Below are positions 55,036 through 62,499 of a stretch of DNA of 64,000 nucleotides, one piece after another. The notes under the pieces are model-generated. The model made no database searches. It saw only the letters and a list, made by a program, of their open reading frames with translations, and had not been told where the DNA came from. Position numbers and translations under genes: made by a program. Origin of the DNA: Rhizobiales bacterium IMCC20636 (lineage in GTDB: Bacteria; Pseudomonadota; Alphaproteobacteria; Rhizobiales; GCA-2746425); contig CP018226.1 in the NCBI GenBank assembly GCA_016865015.1, forward strand, positions 2,325,001 through 2,389,000. Reading direction: 5' to 3'. Numbering within the stretch: the first letter of the stretch is position 1; every line of letters starts with the position of its first letter.

Positions 55036-55122
55036 ATTCTTGTGTGTCTAGACGTTTTTTCAAGCTCTCTCTAGGATTGCACCGAAGCAAAGGTACCGAC
55101 AGCAACGTCTGGGAGTACGCAA

Positions 55123-55788
55123 ATGGCAAAAGTCTGGGAGGACGACATGGCAGTTTTGAGCTTACGGAAACGCCAGAAACTGGACCGCTCCAAACGCATT
55201 CTGGAAGTGGCCAGAACCCGATTCCAGAATGAAGGCTACGGCACCGTCACGATTGAGAGCATCGCCGCAGAGGCGGGCGTGTCTGCAGTCACTGTTTATA
55301 ATTATTATGAAACCAAGGCCAATTTGCTTCTGGCTCTGGTGAAGGAAAGTGACGTTCGGCTGATTGCACAGCTCAACTGTCTGATCGATGAGTTACCGGT
55401 CGATATTCGCGATGCTGTGGCCGATTTTGGGCGAATCATGCGCAGCCACGCAATGACATATCTTGCCAAAAGCACCTGGCGTGAAGTGCTTGCTGCAAGC
55501 ATTCTGGAAGGCGGCAAGCAGTTTGGACACACCTATCGTGATCTGGATCGTGCCCTGATCGAGTTGATGTCGTTCCTGGTGAAAGCCTATCAGCGCCGCG
55601 GCACCCTGTCCCGACAGGTCGATGCCGATACGTTGGCAGACACCTTGTTCGAAATGCAGAACATCCGGTTCTTCCTGTTTATCTCAGACGAAAATCAAAC
55701 TGAAGAAGATGCCAGCGCACATTTTCGACGGGATGTTTTCGTGATCTTTGCCGACAAGCTCAAACCGCATTTGAAAGAAGTAAAATGA
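55123..55788 (+). CDS. TetR family transcriptional regulator
   Basis: 221 residues. N-terminal helix-turn-helix TVTIESIAAEAGVSAVTVYNYYETKANLLLAL, preceded by a basic helix (RSKRILEVARTRF). The C-terminal ligand domain is helical without a recognised subfamily. Two starts are possible: 55123 and 55147, each preceded by a GGGAG-type ribosome site in a local direct repeat; the second gives the more typical N-terminus. The gene is divergent from the ABC operon and overlaps the second ureohydrolase by ATGA, so it probably controls both arms. Confidence 0.9.
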   Translation: MAKVWEDDMAVLSLRKRQKLDRSKRILEVARTRFQNEGYGTVTIESIAAEAGVSAVTVYNYYETKANLLLALVKESDVRLIAQLNCLIDELPVDIRDAVADFGRIMRSHAMTYLAKSTWREVLAASILEGGKQFGHTYRDLDRALIELMSFLVKAYQRRGTLSRQVDADTLADTLFEMQNIRFFLFISDENQTEEDASAHFRRDVFVIFADKLKPHLKEVK

Positions 55789-56759
55789 CCAAAAATCAAT
55801 ATGAGTCAGGCCGACTGGATCTTCCTTTTGTTGGCATTTCAACGTTTGGCAAGAATCCTTACGTTTCGGATTGGGACAACATAGATGCCGATTTTGCCAT
55901 TCTTGGCGCGCCTTATGATTTTGGAACCCAATGGCGGCCGGGTGCGCGCTTTGGCCCGCGCTCGATCCGCGAGGCATCTACCCTGTTTTCCTTTGGACAT
56001 GGTGGCGCTTACGACCATGAGGATGACGTCACCTACCTACCGGCTGGTCAGGTTAAAATTGTCGATATTGGCGATGCCGATATCGTCCACACCGATACGA
56101 TCAAAAGCCATGCAAACATAGAATATGGGGTGCGCAAAATTCTGGAGGCCGGTGCCATCCCGATCACTCTGGGCGGCGATCATTCGATCAATATCCCATG
56201 TGTCAATGCGTTTAGTAATCAGGACCCTGTCCATCTTGTGCAGATCGATGCGCATCTTGACTTTGTTGATGAGCGGCATGGTGTGCGCTTTGGTCACGGA
56301 AATCCGATGCGCCGGGCCGCGGAAAAACCCTATGTGACCGGACTGTCGCAGATTGGGATTCGCAATGTCTCGTCCACTGCCAAGGAAGGCTATGATGACG
56401 CTCGCGCCATGGGGTCGGACATTCTGTCCGTGCGGCAGTTCCGCAAGATGGGCGTTGAACAGGTGCTGGAGCGCATTCCCGACGGGGTGCGCTATTATGT
56501 GAGCATCGATATTGACGGGTTCGACCCTTCGATTGCCGCAGGCACCGGTACGCCCTCGCATGGCGGATTTCTTTATTACGAAATCCTGGAATTCCTGGAC
56601 GGGCTTACAAAGCGTGGCCAGATTGTCGGACTGGATCTGGTCGAGGTCGCACCGGATTACGATCACTCCGGCACCACCGCGATTCTTGCAGCTCAGATTC
56701 TGATGAATACGATTGGCCGGATATCCCACAACCGCCCCTCACCAACCGCTAACGAGTAA
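55785..56759 (+). CDS. Agmatinase/ureohydrolase family protein (second copy)
   Basis: 324 residues, arginase-agmatinase fold, only distantly like the first copy at 51184. Metal ligands complete: GGDH (His133), IDAHLD (Asp155, His157, Asp159) and SIDIDGFDP (Asp242, Asp244), then AAGTGTPSHGG. Differences in the loop after APYDFGTQWRPGARFGPR and the HGGAYDHEDD segment, compared with the first copy, suggest a different substrate or a partner subunit. Overlaps tetR by 4 bases and is 3 bases from the following SDR. Confidence 0.87.
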   Translation: MTKNQYESGRLDLPFVGISTFGKNPYVSDWDNIDADFAILGAPYDFGTQWRPGARFGPRSIREASTLFSFGHGGAYDHEDDVTYLPAGQVKIVDIGDADIVHTDTIKSHANIEYGVRKILEAGAIPITLGGDHSINIPCVNAFSNQDPVHLVQIDAHLDFVDERHGVRFGHGNPMRRAAEKPYVTGLSQIGIRNVSSTAKEGYDDARAMGSDILSVRQFRKMGVEQVLERIPDGVRYYVSIDIDGFDPSIAAGTGTPSHGGFLYYEILEFLDGLTKRGQIVGLDLVEVAPDYDHSGTTAILAAQILMNTIGRISHNRPSPTANE

Positions 56760-56762
56760 ATC

Positions 56763-57545
56763 ATGGGCAAAGTGACATATGATTTTTCGGGCAAAACTGT
56801 TCTGGTGACCGGCGGCAGCCGTGGCATTGGTTATGGGGTTGCCAGAGGTTTTGGACAGGCTGGCGCCGATTTGGCGATTCTTGCCGACGATGAAGGTGTT
56901 TTCAACGCTGCTGAAACCCTGGCTGCCGAGACCGGACAAGATGTCAAAGGTCTTCGCTGCGACATCACCGATGTGGAACAGATCAAACAGGCTCTCGGTC
57001 AATTGCCCCGGCTTGATGTTCTTATCAATAATGCGGGATTGGAGCGCACGACACCAATCACAGATCCCGACGACGCCGTAGAATCCACTTTTCGACGGAT
57101 CATCGACATCAATGTCATGGGCACATTTCTGATGACGCGGCATGCATTGCGCAAGATGGAGAAGGGCGGCCGCATCATTTTGACCGCCTCCATCTGGGGC
57201 CGGACAGCTGTCGCCGACTATTCAGCCTATTGCGCATCGAAACACGCCAATATCGGTTTCATGCGCTCGATGGCCCATGAATTGGCCCCCTTGGGGATCA
57301 ACGTCAATGCGGTATGCCCCGGCTGGGTCAAAACCGAAGCCGCAATGCTGACCCTTGCGAAAATGGCTGCAAGTTCAGAGCGTTCAGAAGATGAACTGCT
57401 TGAAGAAATCATTTCAGGTCAGGTCCTGGGCGGATTGCTGGAGCCCGACGATATGGCTTCGATCTATTTGTATCTGGCCTCTGATGGCGCGCGGGACATC
57501 ACCGGACAAGCCTATCATCTGGATCGTGGGGAGGTCATGGCATGA
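56763..57545 (+). CDS. Short-chain dehydrogenase/reductase (divergon, first)
   Basis: 260 residues, classical SDR: GGSRGIG, NNAG, catalytic Ser in TASIWG and Tyr/Lys in SAYCASK. An Asp after the second strand (ILADDEG) suggests NAD preference. Translationally coupled with the next SDR (ATGA overlap at 57542). In this operon it may oxidise an alcohol or reduce a ketone made from the guanidino compound after removal of urea. Substrate unknown. Confidence 0.9.
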   Translation: MGKVTYDFSGKTVLVTGGSRGIGYGVARGFGQAGADLAILADDEGVFNAAETLAAETGQDVKGLRCDITDVEQIKQALGQLPRLDVLINNAGLERTTPITDPDDAVESTFRRIIDINVMGTFLMTRHALRKMEKGGRIILTASIWGRTAVADYSAYCASKHANIGFMRSMAHELAPLGINVNAVCPGWVKTEAAMLTLAKMAASSERSEDELLEEIISGQVLGGLLEPDDMASIYLYLASDGARDITGQAYHLDRGEVMA

Positions 57546-58282
57546 CCAAAGGCTATGAAGGCATGAACGTGTTGGTAACTGGTGCCTATCGCGGTATCGG
57601 AGCGGCCTGTGCAAAATTGTTTGGCGCAGCGGGCGCTCACGTTTTATGCGCGGATCTGAAAAATCCTGACGAGACGGTCGAGTCCATTCGCACCGCAAAC
57701 GGCACGGCCGAAGGCATTGTCTGCGATGTGACGGACGAAGCTTCAATTCTGGACCTGTTCCAACACGTCAATGGGCGTTTTGCGCCACTCAATGCTGTGG
57801 TCAACTGCGCTGGTATCATCCATGAGCGCGGCCTGCTGGAAACCACAACTGCCGAATTTGATCAGGTGATGGCAGTGAATTTGCGTGGCTCATTTTTGAT
57901 TGGCCGTGAAGCTATCCGTGCCATGCAAGGCAATCAGGGGCGCGTCATCATGATCGCCTCCGATTTGTCTTATTACGGGCGTGAATCCTACTCGCCCTAT
58001 GTGGCGTCGAAACACGGGGTCCTGGGGCTCGTTCGCTGTTGGGCAAAGGAATTTGCACCCAATATCCTGGTCAATGCACTGTGTCCCGGTCCGATCGATA
58101 CGGCGATGCTGGCGGCTGAAAACATGAGCCCGGAGTGGCGTGCCAAGGAGCTTGAAATTCCGTTGGCCAGATTCGGTCAACCAGAAGAAATTGCACAGAT
58201 GGCACTGTTTCTTGCAGGGCCAAATGCAGCATATATCACCGGCCAGGGGATCGGTGTAAACGGCGGGAGTATAATGCCATGA
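57542..58282 (+). CDS. Short-chain dehydrogenase/reductase (divergon, second)
   Basis: 246 residues, classical SDR: TGAYRGIG, NCAG, IASDLSYYGRESYSPYVASKHG with Ser, Tyr and Lys. Shares the fold with the preceding SDR but the sequences are clearly different, so the two probably catalyse successive steps or form a heteromer. Overlaps its neighbours on both sides by ATGA, which shows tight coupling. Confidence 0.9.
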   Translation: MTKGYEGMNVLVTGAYRGIGAACAKLFGAAGAHVLCADLKNPDETVESIRTANGTAEGIVCDVTDEASILDLFQHVNGRFAPLNAVVNCAGIIHERGLLETTTAEFDQVMAVNLRGSFLIGREAIRAMQGNQGRVIMIASDLSYYGRESYSPYVASKHGVLGLVRCWAKEFAPNILVNALCPGPIDTAMLAAENMSPEWRAKELEIPLARFGQPEEIAQMALFLAGPNAAYITGQGIGVNGGSIMP

Positions 58283-59190
58283 TCAAAAACCCGGTGCCTT
58301 GGCCCAATGGCGCAAAATGCGCGGCCTGCGTAACCTTCGATATGGATGCAGACAGTCTGGTTCATATCAACCACCCAAAGCAGAGCCACCGCAAGGCGGC
58401 GACGACGTCGATGCTGCAATATGGCCCGGAAATCGCCATTCCGCGCATTGTGGAGACCTATCGTCGCCTTGGCATCAAACAGACCTTCTTTATTCCTGCA
58501 TGGTGTGTTGAGCGCTATCCGAAGGCAATTGAAACGATTTTGGAAGGTGGCCATGAAATTGGCCATCATGGCTACATTCACGAGCATCCGAATGAACTGG
58601 AGCCGGAAGAAGAAGCCCATTGGCTAGACGTCGGGATCGATATTCTGAAGCGCGCAACCGGCAACAGTCCGCGTGGCTGGCGCGCCCCGTTGTACAACAT
58701 GTCCGACGTTTCATGTGACCTGCTGACCGAGCGCGGGTTCAGCTATGATGCATCTCTCATGGGCGATGATCAACCCTACATGCTGGACACTGCCAAAGGC
58801 AGCCTGGTTGAATTGCCAACGCATTGGGGCCTTGATGACTGGCCGCAATTTGTTCAATCCGAGGACCTTGGCTATTTCGGCAATATCATGGCCCCCACCA
58901 TGGGGTTTGAGCCGTATATTCAGGAATTCAATACACTCAAGAAATATGGCGGGCTGTGGGTGGCTGTGGTCCACCCGTTCGCAACAGGCCGATTGGCCCG
59001 TTGGGAGGTTGTGGCCAACTTCCTGGAACAGGCAATTGCCTCCGAGGATGTCTGGTTTGCACCCATGGAAGAAATCGCGGCTCATGTCCGCAAAGTGACG
59101 GAGTCCGGCGAATACACACCGCGCCGTGTTGACATGCCAGCTTATTCGACGCCGGTTTATGACGAGGCGCTGGCAAAGTATAAAAAATAG
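58279..59190 (+). CDS. Polysaccharide-deacetylase family (CE4) hydrolase
   Basis: 303 residues of the NodB/CE4 fold: TFDMDAD (general base and metal Asp), GHHGYIHEHP with metal-binding His residues, and RGWRAPLYNMS. No signal peptide is seen, so the protein is cytoplasmic. This clade (PuuE-like allantoinases and HpPgdA) acts on small amide or cyclic nitrogen compounds rather than on cell wall sugars, which fits the surrounding ureohydrolases. Last gene of the right arm; overlap with the SDR is 4 bases. Confidence 0.85.
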   Translation: MIKNPVPWPNGAKCAACVTFDMDADSLVHINHPKQSHRKAATTSMLQYGPEIAIPRIVETYRRLGIKQTFFIPAWCVERYPKAIETILEGGHEIGHHGYIHEHPNELEPEEEAHWLDVGIDILKRATGNSPRGWRAPLYNMSDVSCDLLTERGFSYDASLMGDDQPYMLDTAKGSLVELPTHWGLDDWPQFVQSEDLGYFGNIMAPTMGFEPYIQEFNTLKKYGGLWVAVVHPFATGRLARWEVVANFLEQAIASEDVWFAPMEEIAAHVRKVTESGEYTPRRVDMPAYSTPVYDEALAKYKK

Positions 59191-59658
59191 GCCGATGCAA
59201 ACCTGCATGTGCCGCTGCCTCAGGCCGTGGTGACGTCTATGCGCCTTGCGGCACTACTATCGAAGGACGAGCTTTCCTCTTCACTCGGCTTGAGCATGAG
59301 CGCGTGGTAAGATTTAAATGATCAGAGTCACCAGATTTGGCCATGTCAGCAAGACAGCGAGCGCCAGAAACTGGATGGCAATAAGGGGTGGATACCATAA
59401 AACAGCCAATCAAGGTGCCGCCATTGGCCCACCAAAGCCTGAGAAGCCAAGTGACCGACGGTGCTGTGTGCACAGGGTTTTCTGGGTGTCCACTTGCGTG
59501 CGAGATCATTTGAGAAGCGATTGACAACCTGACCACCGTGTACGCGCATCAGGAGACTTGTTAGCAAAACAGAACCATCATTTGCGCCCATGCAATCGAA
59601 CATCACATTGGCCATCATCCTGATCCGCTAAGGTTCAGCTTCAAGGGGAAGAAGTTTC
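59191..59658. other. Intergenic region with a transporter remnant
   Basis: 468 bases after the deacetylase gene without an intact gene. The part at 59314-59409, minus strand, encodes a lone membrane helix that ends like a transporter, described separately. The remainder shows only short frames with stops in all frames. Confidence 0.5.
59314..59409 (-). pseudogene. C-terminal remnant of a membrane transporter (DctM-like)
   Basis: A short minus-strand frame reads LAVLWYPPLIAIQFLALAVL (first 20 residues) and then TWPNLVTLII, followed by a stop. Such an end resembles the last helix of TRAP transporter large subunits (DctM). A stop codon lies directly before it and neighbouring frames carry scraps of similar length, so the gene is decayed. 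Identification rests on this one helix and could be wrong. Confidence 0.35.
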
Positions 59659-60468
59659 ATGAAACCTGATCAATTTGACGTCTCGAACACAGTTGTTCTG
59701 GTGTCTGGTGGGAGCCGAGGAATCGGTCTGGCAGCCGCAGTTGAATTTGTCCGCCAGGGTGCACAAGTGATTATCACCGGGCGCAATGAAGAGAGTTTGC
59801 GCCAAGCTTGTGCGACCTCCATTGAGGGCGAGCATGCGATGGATTTTGTAACCTGTGACGTTGCAGACACCGATGCCATCACTGCGTGCGTGGACAGTGT
59901 GACAGAAAAATATGGTGGCATCGACACATTGATCAATTGCGCCGGAATCAACACACGCAAACCGGCTGTTGACTTCGCGCCCGAAGAGTATGACCGCATC
60001 ATGGATATCAATCTGCGCGGAGCCTTTTTCATGGCGCAGGCCGTTGGTAAGAAGATGATCGTCGCGGGAAAAGGCAATCAGATCAACATCGACAGCCTTT
60101 CAACCTTGACCTCTCTTACCGGGGTTTCGCCCTACAGCATGTCGAAATCCGGTCTCAGCAACATGACCCGTGCCCTGGCCTTGGAATGGGGCAAGTATGG
60201 CGTTCGCGTGAATGGACTGGCACCTGGATTCATCCTCACTGACCTGACAAAAAAGATGTGGTCCGACCCGAATATGCAAGCCTGGAATAAAACCGTGACG
60301 CCACTTCAGCGTCTCGGTGAAGTTGAGGATCTAACGGGCACAATGGTTTTCCTGGCCTCCCCTGCTGCGGCATTTGTGACAGGCCAGATCTTACGCGTCG
60401 ACGGAGGTGCCTCCGCAGGCATCAATTGGCCAATTAATCATGATTTCGAAGTCACATCGAAAGATTAG
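59659..60468 (+). CDS. Short-chain dehydrogenase/reductase (gluconate 5-dehydrogenase-like)
   Basis: 269 residues, classical SDR: SGGSRGIG, NCAG, then the catalytic Ser in NIDSLSTLTS and Tyr/Lys in SPYSMSKSG. VIITGRNEESL after the second strand suggests NADP use. The overall pattern fits the gluconate 5-dehydrogenase/IdnO-like group. AGGGG lies about 10 bases before the ATG. Separated from the divergon by a remnant region, so it may belong to a lost transporter operon. Confidence 0.88.
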   Translation: MKPDQFDVSNTVVLVSGGSRGIGLAAAVEFVRQGAQVIITGRNEESLRQACATSIEGEHAMDFVTCDVADTDAITACVDSVTEKYGGIDTLINCAGINTRKPAVDFAPEEYDRIMDINLRGAFFMAQAVGKKMIVAGKGNQINIDSLSTLTSLTGVSPYSMSKSGLSNMTRALALEWGKYGVRVNGLAPGFILTDLTKKMWSDPNMQAWNKTVTPLQRLGEVEDLTGTMVFLASPAAAFVTGQILRVDGGASAGINWPINHDFEVTSKD

Positions 60469-60770
60469 AGTCTTTCCCGATTATACGGAATCGTTTGATG
60501 CCCTGAAACTGGTCATCCAGCCAGGCAGCCAGCGCAGCGCCCAATAGTGTCGGGTGTGGGCGCACCGGGCAAGCTGGCTAACGCCGCTGTTGGGCTGTTC
60601 CGGGGCGCCGAAGGCTGGATTTGCATGTTCGCTGGACATCGTTACAGCCCACTTGTGGGCATAAACACCTCCCGCAAAGCAAAAAGTGTTACCTATGTGT
60701 CCGGTACGTTCTGTTACCTATGTCTCGGGTCGCTCACACTGGTAAGAGGTATCCTCAGTGTCTGCCGTGG
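60469..60770. other. Intergenic junction with IS-like repeats
   Basis: 302 bases. The first part shows no intact gene; a minus-strand stretch at about 60470-60580 reads HPTLLGAALAAWLDDQF, possibly the C-terminal end of an unidentified gene. The second part contains a 25-base direct repeat described separately. This is probably a junction of two DNA segments of different origin. Confidence 0.4.
60687..60736. repeat. 25-base direct repeat resembling an insertion-sequence end
   Basis: TGTTACCTATGT occurs at 60687-60698 and 60712-60723, 25 bases apart, with similar flanks (GTCCGG versus CTCGGG). Repeats of this form sit at the ends of some insertion sequences in alphaproteobacteria. No transposase gene remains nearby. 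Confidence 0.4.
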
Positions 60771-60983
60771 TTACCGGCTTCTGATCAGGTTCCGCCAGTG
60801 GTCGCCATATGTACCGAGATGCTTGTAGGCGATATATAGTCCCATCCAGATGGAGCAGATCCCTGAAATAGTAGCTCCAAAACCAATATAGCTGAGTTCT
60901 AGAATGATGAATATACCGGTGCCAATTGCCATTGAGATATTGATCAGGTCGCAAAACAAAGCTTCTTTTGGTGAAAGTTCCAT
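60771..60983 (-). CDS. Small membrane protein, 70 residues
   Basis: Starts at 60983 (MELSPKEALFCDLINISMAIG) with GAGAAAGG upstream. Two membrane helices are evident, at about 12-32 and 37-57, then a short basic tail ending RNLIRSR. No family is recognised. Lies on the same strand as the TctA-IclR operon, 46 bases after its last gene, so it could be cotranscribed. Confidence 0.55.
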   Translation of the reverse strand: MELSPKEALFCDLINISMAIGTGIFIILELSYIGFGATISGICSIWMGLYIAYKHLGTYGDHWRNLIRSR

Positions 60984-61029
60984 GTGGTAGCCTTTCTCCA
61001 CAAAATTACGCGGCCATCATTCACTTATT

Positions 61030-61680
61030 TCACGACGATCCGGCTTCCGCGGAAGTGATATCGTGCTCCAGTCGGTAGAGATCCGTCACCACCCGCTCGG
61101 CTGCAATTCCGGTGATAAATCCCTCTACATCGCCTTCCGGCCAGCCGCCCAGTTCGAGGAGCAGCACCGCCTCAGATGGGGCTAGGTCGCCTTGGCGCAG
61201 GCCTCGTTCCCTGGTCTGTTGCGGCGTTTCGGTGGCTATCGCCGCGACACCTGCCAGTGCGCCGCTAGTGTCCATTACCTTGCGCAACAAAGCATCAAGC
61301 TCCGCTCCTTGTCCGATGGCACCCCAAAGTCGCACGGTACCGACCACTCCGCCGCGTCCAGATCCATGGCGATGAGCAATGCTGGCCCCCATGCGCTCAG
61401 TAGCAACAAACGAAGGCAGTACCGATTGGGTCCATTCGGTCGGGTTATTGAGACGATCAAGATAGGCAGTACTGGATAACACGCTAGCATCGTCCACCTC
61501 ATAGAGGGTCAACCACCGCGGCTGCGCTTGGGAGCTGAACAACCTGCGGCCACGCTTGAAGCCAGGTACGCTCATGCGCTCGGGCAGGTGCTCACGGCTG
61601 TGCCAGCGTCTGAATTCATTTTCGGCACCACCAGCAATATCGTTCCAGATGGCCAGCAGTCCCCCGTTTTCATCGCTCAT
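61030..61680 (-). CDS. Dimeric alpha-beta barrel protein (DUF4286/EthD-like)
   Basis: 216 residues from the ATG at 61680, which overlaps the IclR stop (ATGA). The N-terminal half shows LLAIWNDIAGGAENEFRRWHSREHLPERMSVPGFKRGRRL, the signature of DUF4286 or EthD-type small barrels; a second similar barrel follows in the C-terminal half. Such proteins accompany aromatic and carboxylic acid degradation. A longer reading frame to 61839 is rejected because it runs into the IclR coding region. Confidence 0.8.
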   Translation of the reverse strand: MSDENGGLLAIWNDIAGGAENEFRRWHSREHLPERMSVPGFKRGRRLFSSQAQPRWLTLYEVDDASVLSSTAYLDRLNNPTEWTQSVLPSFVATERMGASIAHRHGSGRGGVVGTVRLWGAIGQGAELDALLRKVMDTSGALAGVAAIATETPQQTRERGLRQGDLAPSEAVLLLELGGWPEGDVEGFITGIAAERVVTDLYRLEHDITSAEAGSS

Positions 61681-62483
61681 ACAAAATCCTGCTGCTCGGA
61701 GTCGTTGGTCATGTGTTGACGGATCGGCCACAGGGTTGAAATGCGTGCCGCTGCAGACTTGAGAAGCGGCATCAATTCCTCCATGCGGGCCGGGGTCATC
61801 CGAGCACTTGGACCCACCACAATGATGGCGCCGGCGCAAGTGCGCGAACTGGCTCCCGCGAAAACTGCAGCAGCCACAGAATTGACACCGACAGCGGCCT
61901 CCTCGATCGCCATCGCACAGCCCAGACGGCGCGTGCGTTCAAGCTCCTCTAACAGCTCCTTCATCGTTTTTATCGCGCGGGGGCCGGTCTCGTTGACATT
62001 TGGAAAGCCCTGCTTCAGCACCAGCCGCGCCGCATCGGCGTCATCGAGCGTGGCGAGCCATGCCTTACCTGCCGCAGTAGAGTGAAGCACCGCTTGCCTA
62101 CCGATATTGCCGTCATAGCGTAGCCCATCGCGCGCGCCTTGGGCTTCGGCCACCCAAGTCAGACTATCGCCGTCGATCACCGCCAACCGGGCGAGTTCGC
62201 CAGTTGCCTTGGCGAGCAGCCTCATGTCCGCATAGCAGACGTCACGGATACCGGTAGCGTTAAGGTGGGCGAAGCCGAGTACCGCAAGCTTGAGAGTTGC
62301 GCTGTAGCGTTGGCTTAAGGTGTCTTGTTCGATATAGCCGCGACCGAGCCATACTTGAAGTAGCCGATGGGCGGCCGACTTGGGCATGCTGATTGCTGCC
62401 GCTATTTCACCCAACGCCATCGGCCGTTCGGCTTGCTCAATGAGTTCGAGAATGTCGATCGCGCGCTGGAGTTGAACAGACAT
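61677..62483 (-). CDS. IclR family transcriptional regulator
   Basis: 268 residues. N-terminal winged helix (RAIDILELIEQAERPMALGEIAAAISMPKSAAHRLLQVWLGRGYIEQ) and C-terminal ligand-binding IclR domain (VLHSTAAGKAWLATL, GCAMAIEEAAVGVNSVAAAVF). Starts 16 bases after the TctA gene and overlaps the barrel gene, so the regulator is part of the operon it probably controls. Ligand unknown; base composition is higher in GC than the rest of the window. Confidence 0.92.
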   Translation of the reverse strand: MSVQLQRAIDILELIEQAERPMALGEIAAAISMPKSAAHRLLQVWLGRGYIEQDTLSQRYSATLKLAVLGFAHLNATGIRDVCYADMRLLAKATGELARLAVIDGDSLTWVAEAQGARDGLRYDGNIGRQAVLHSTAAGKAWLATLDDADAARLVLKQGFPNVNETGPRAIKTMKELLEELERTRRLGCAMAIEEAAVGVNSVAAAVFAGASSRTCAGAIIVVGPSARMTPARMEELMPLLKSAAARISTLWPIRQHMTNDSEQQDFV

Positions 62484-62499
62484 GTTATGTTATAGCGCC

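Noticed and set aside
54980-55122. Guanidine riboswitch upstream of the ABC importer
   Set aside because: Considered because the cluster may handle guanidino compounds, but no conserved riboswitch core or matching hairpin pair is visible; the region instead shows protein-type palindromes.
60547-60828. Plus-strand open frame of 93 codons at the IS-like junction
   Set aside because: It runs through the direct repeat and the 3' end of the small membrane gene; no start site or family is apparent.
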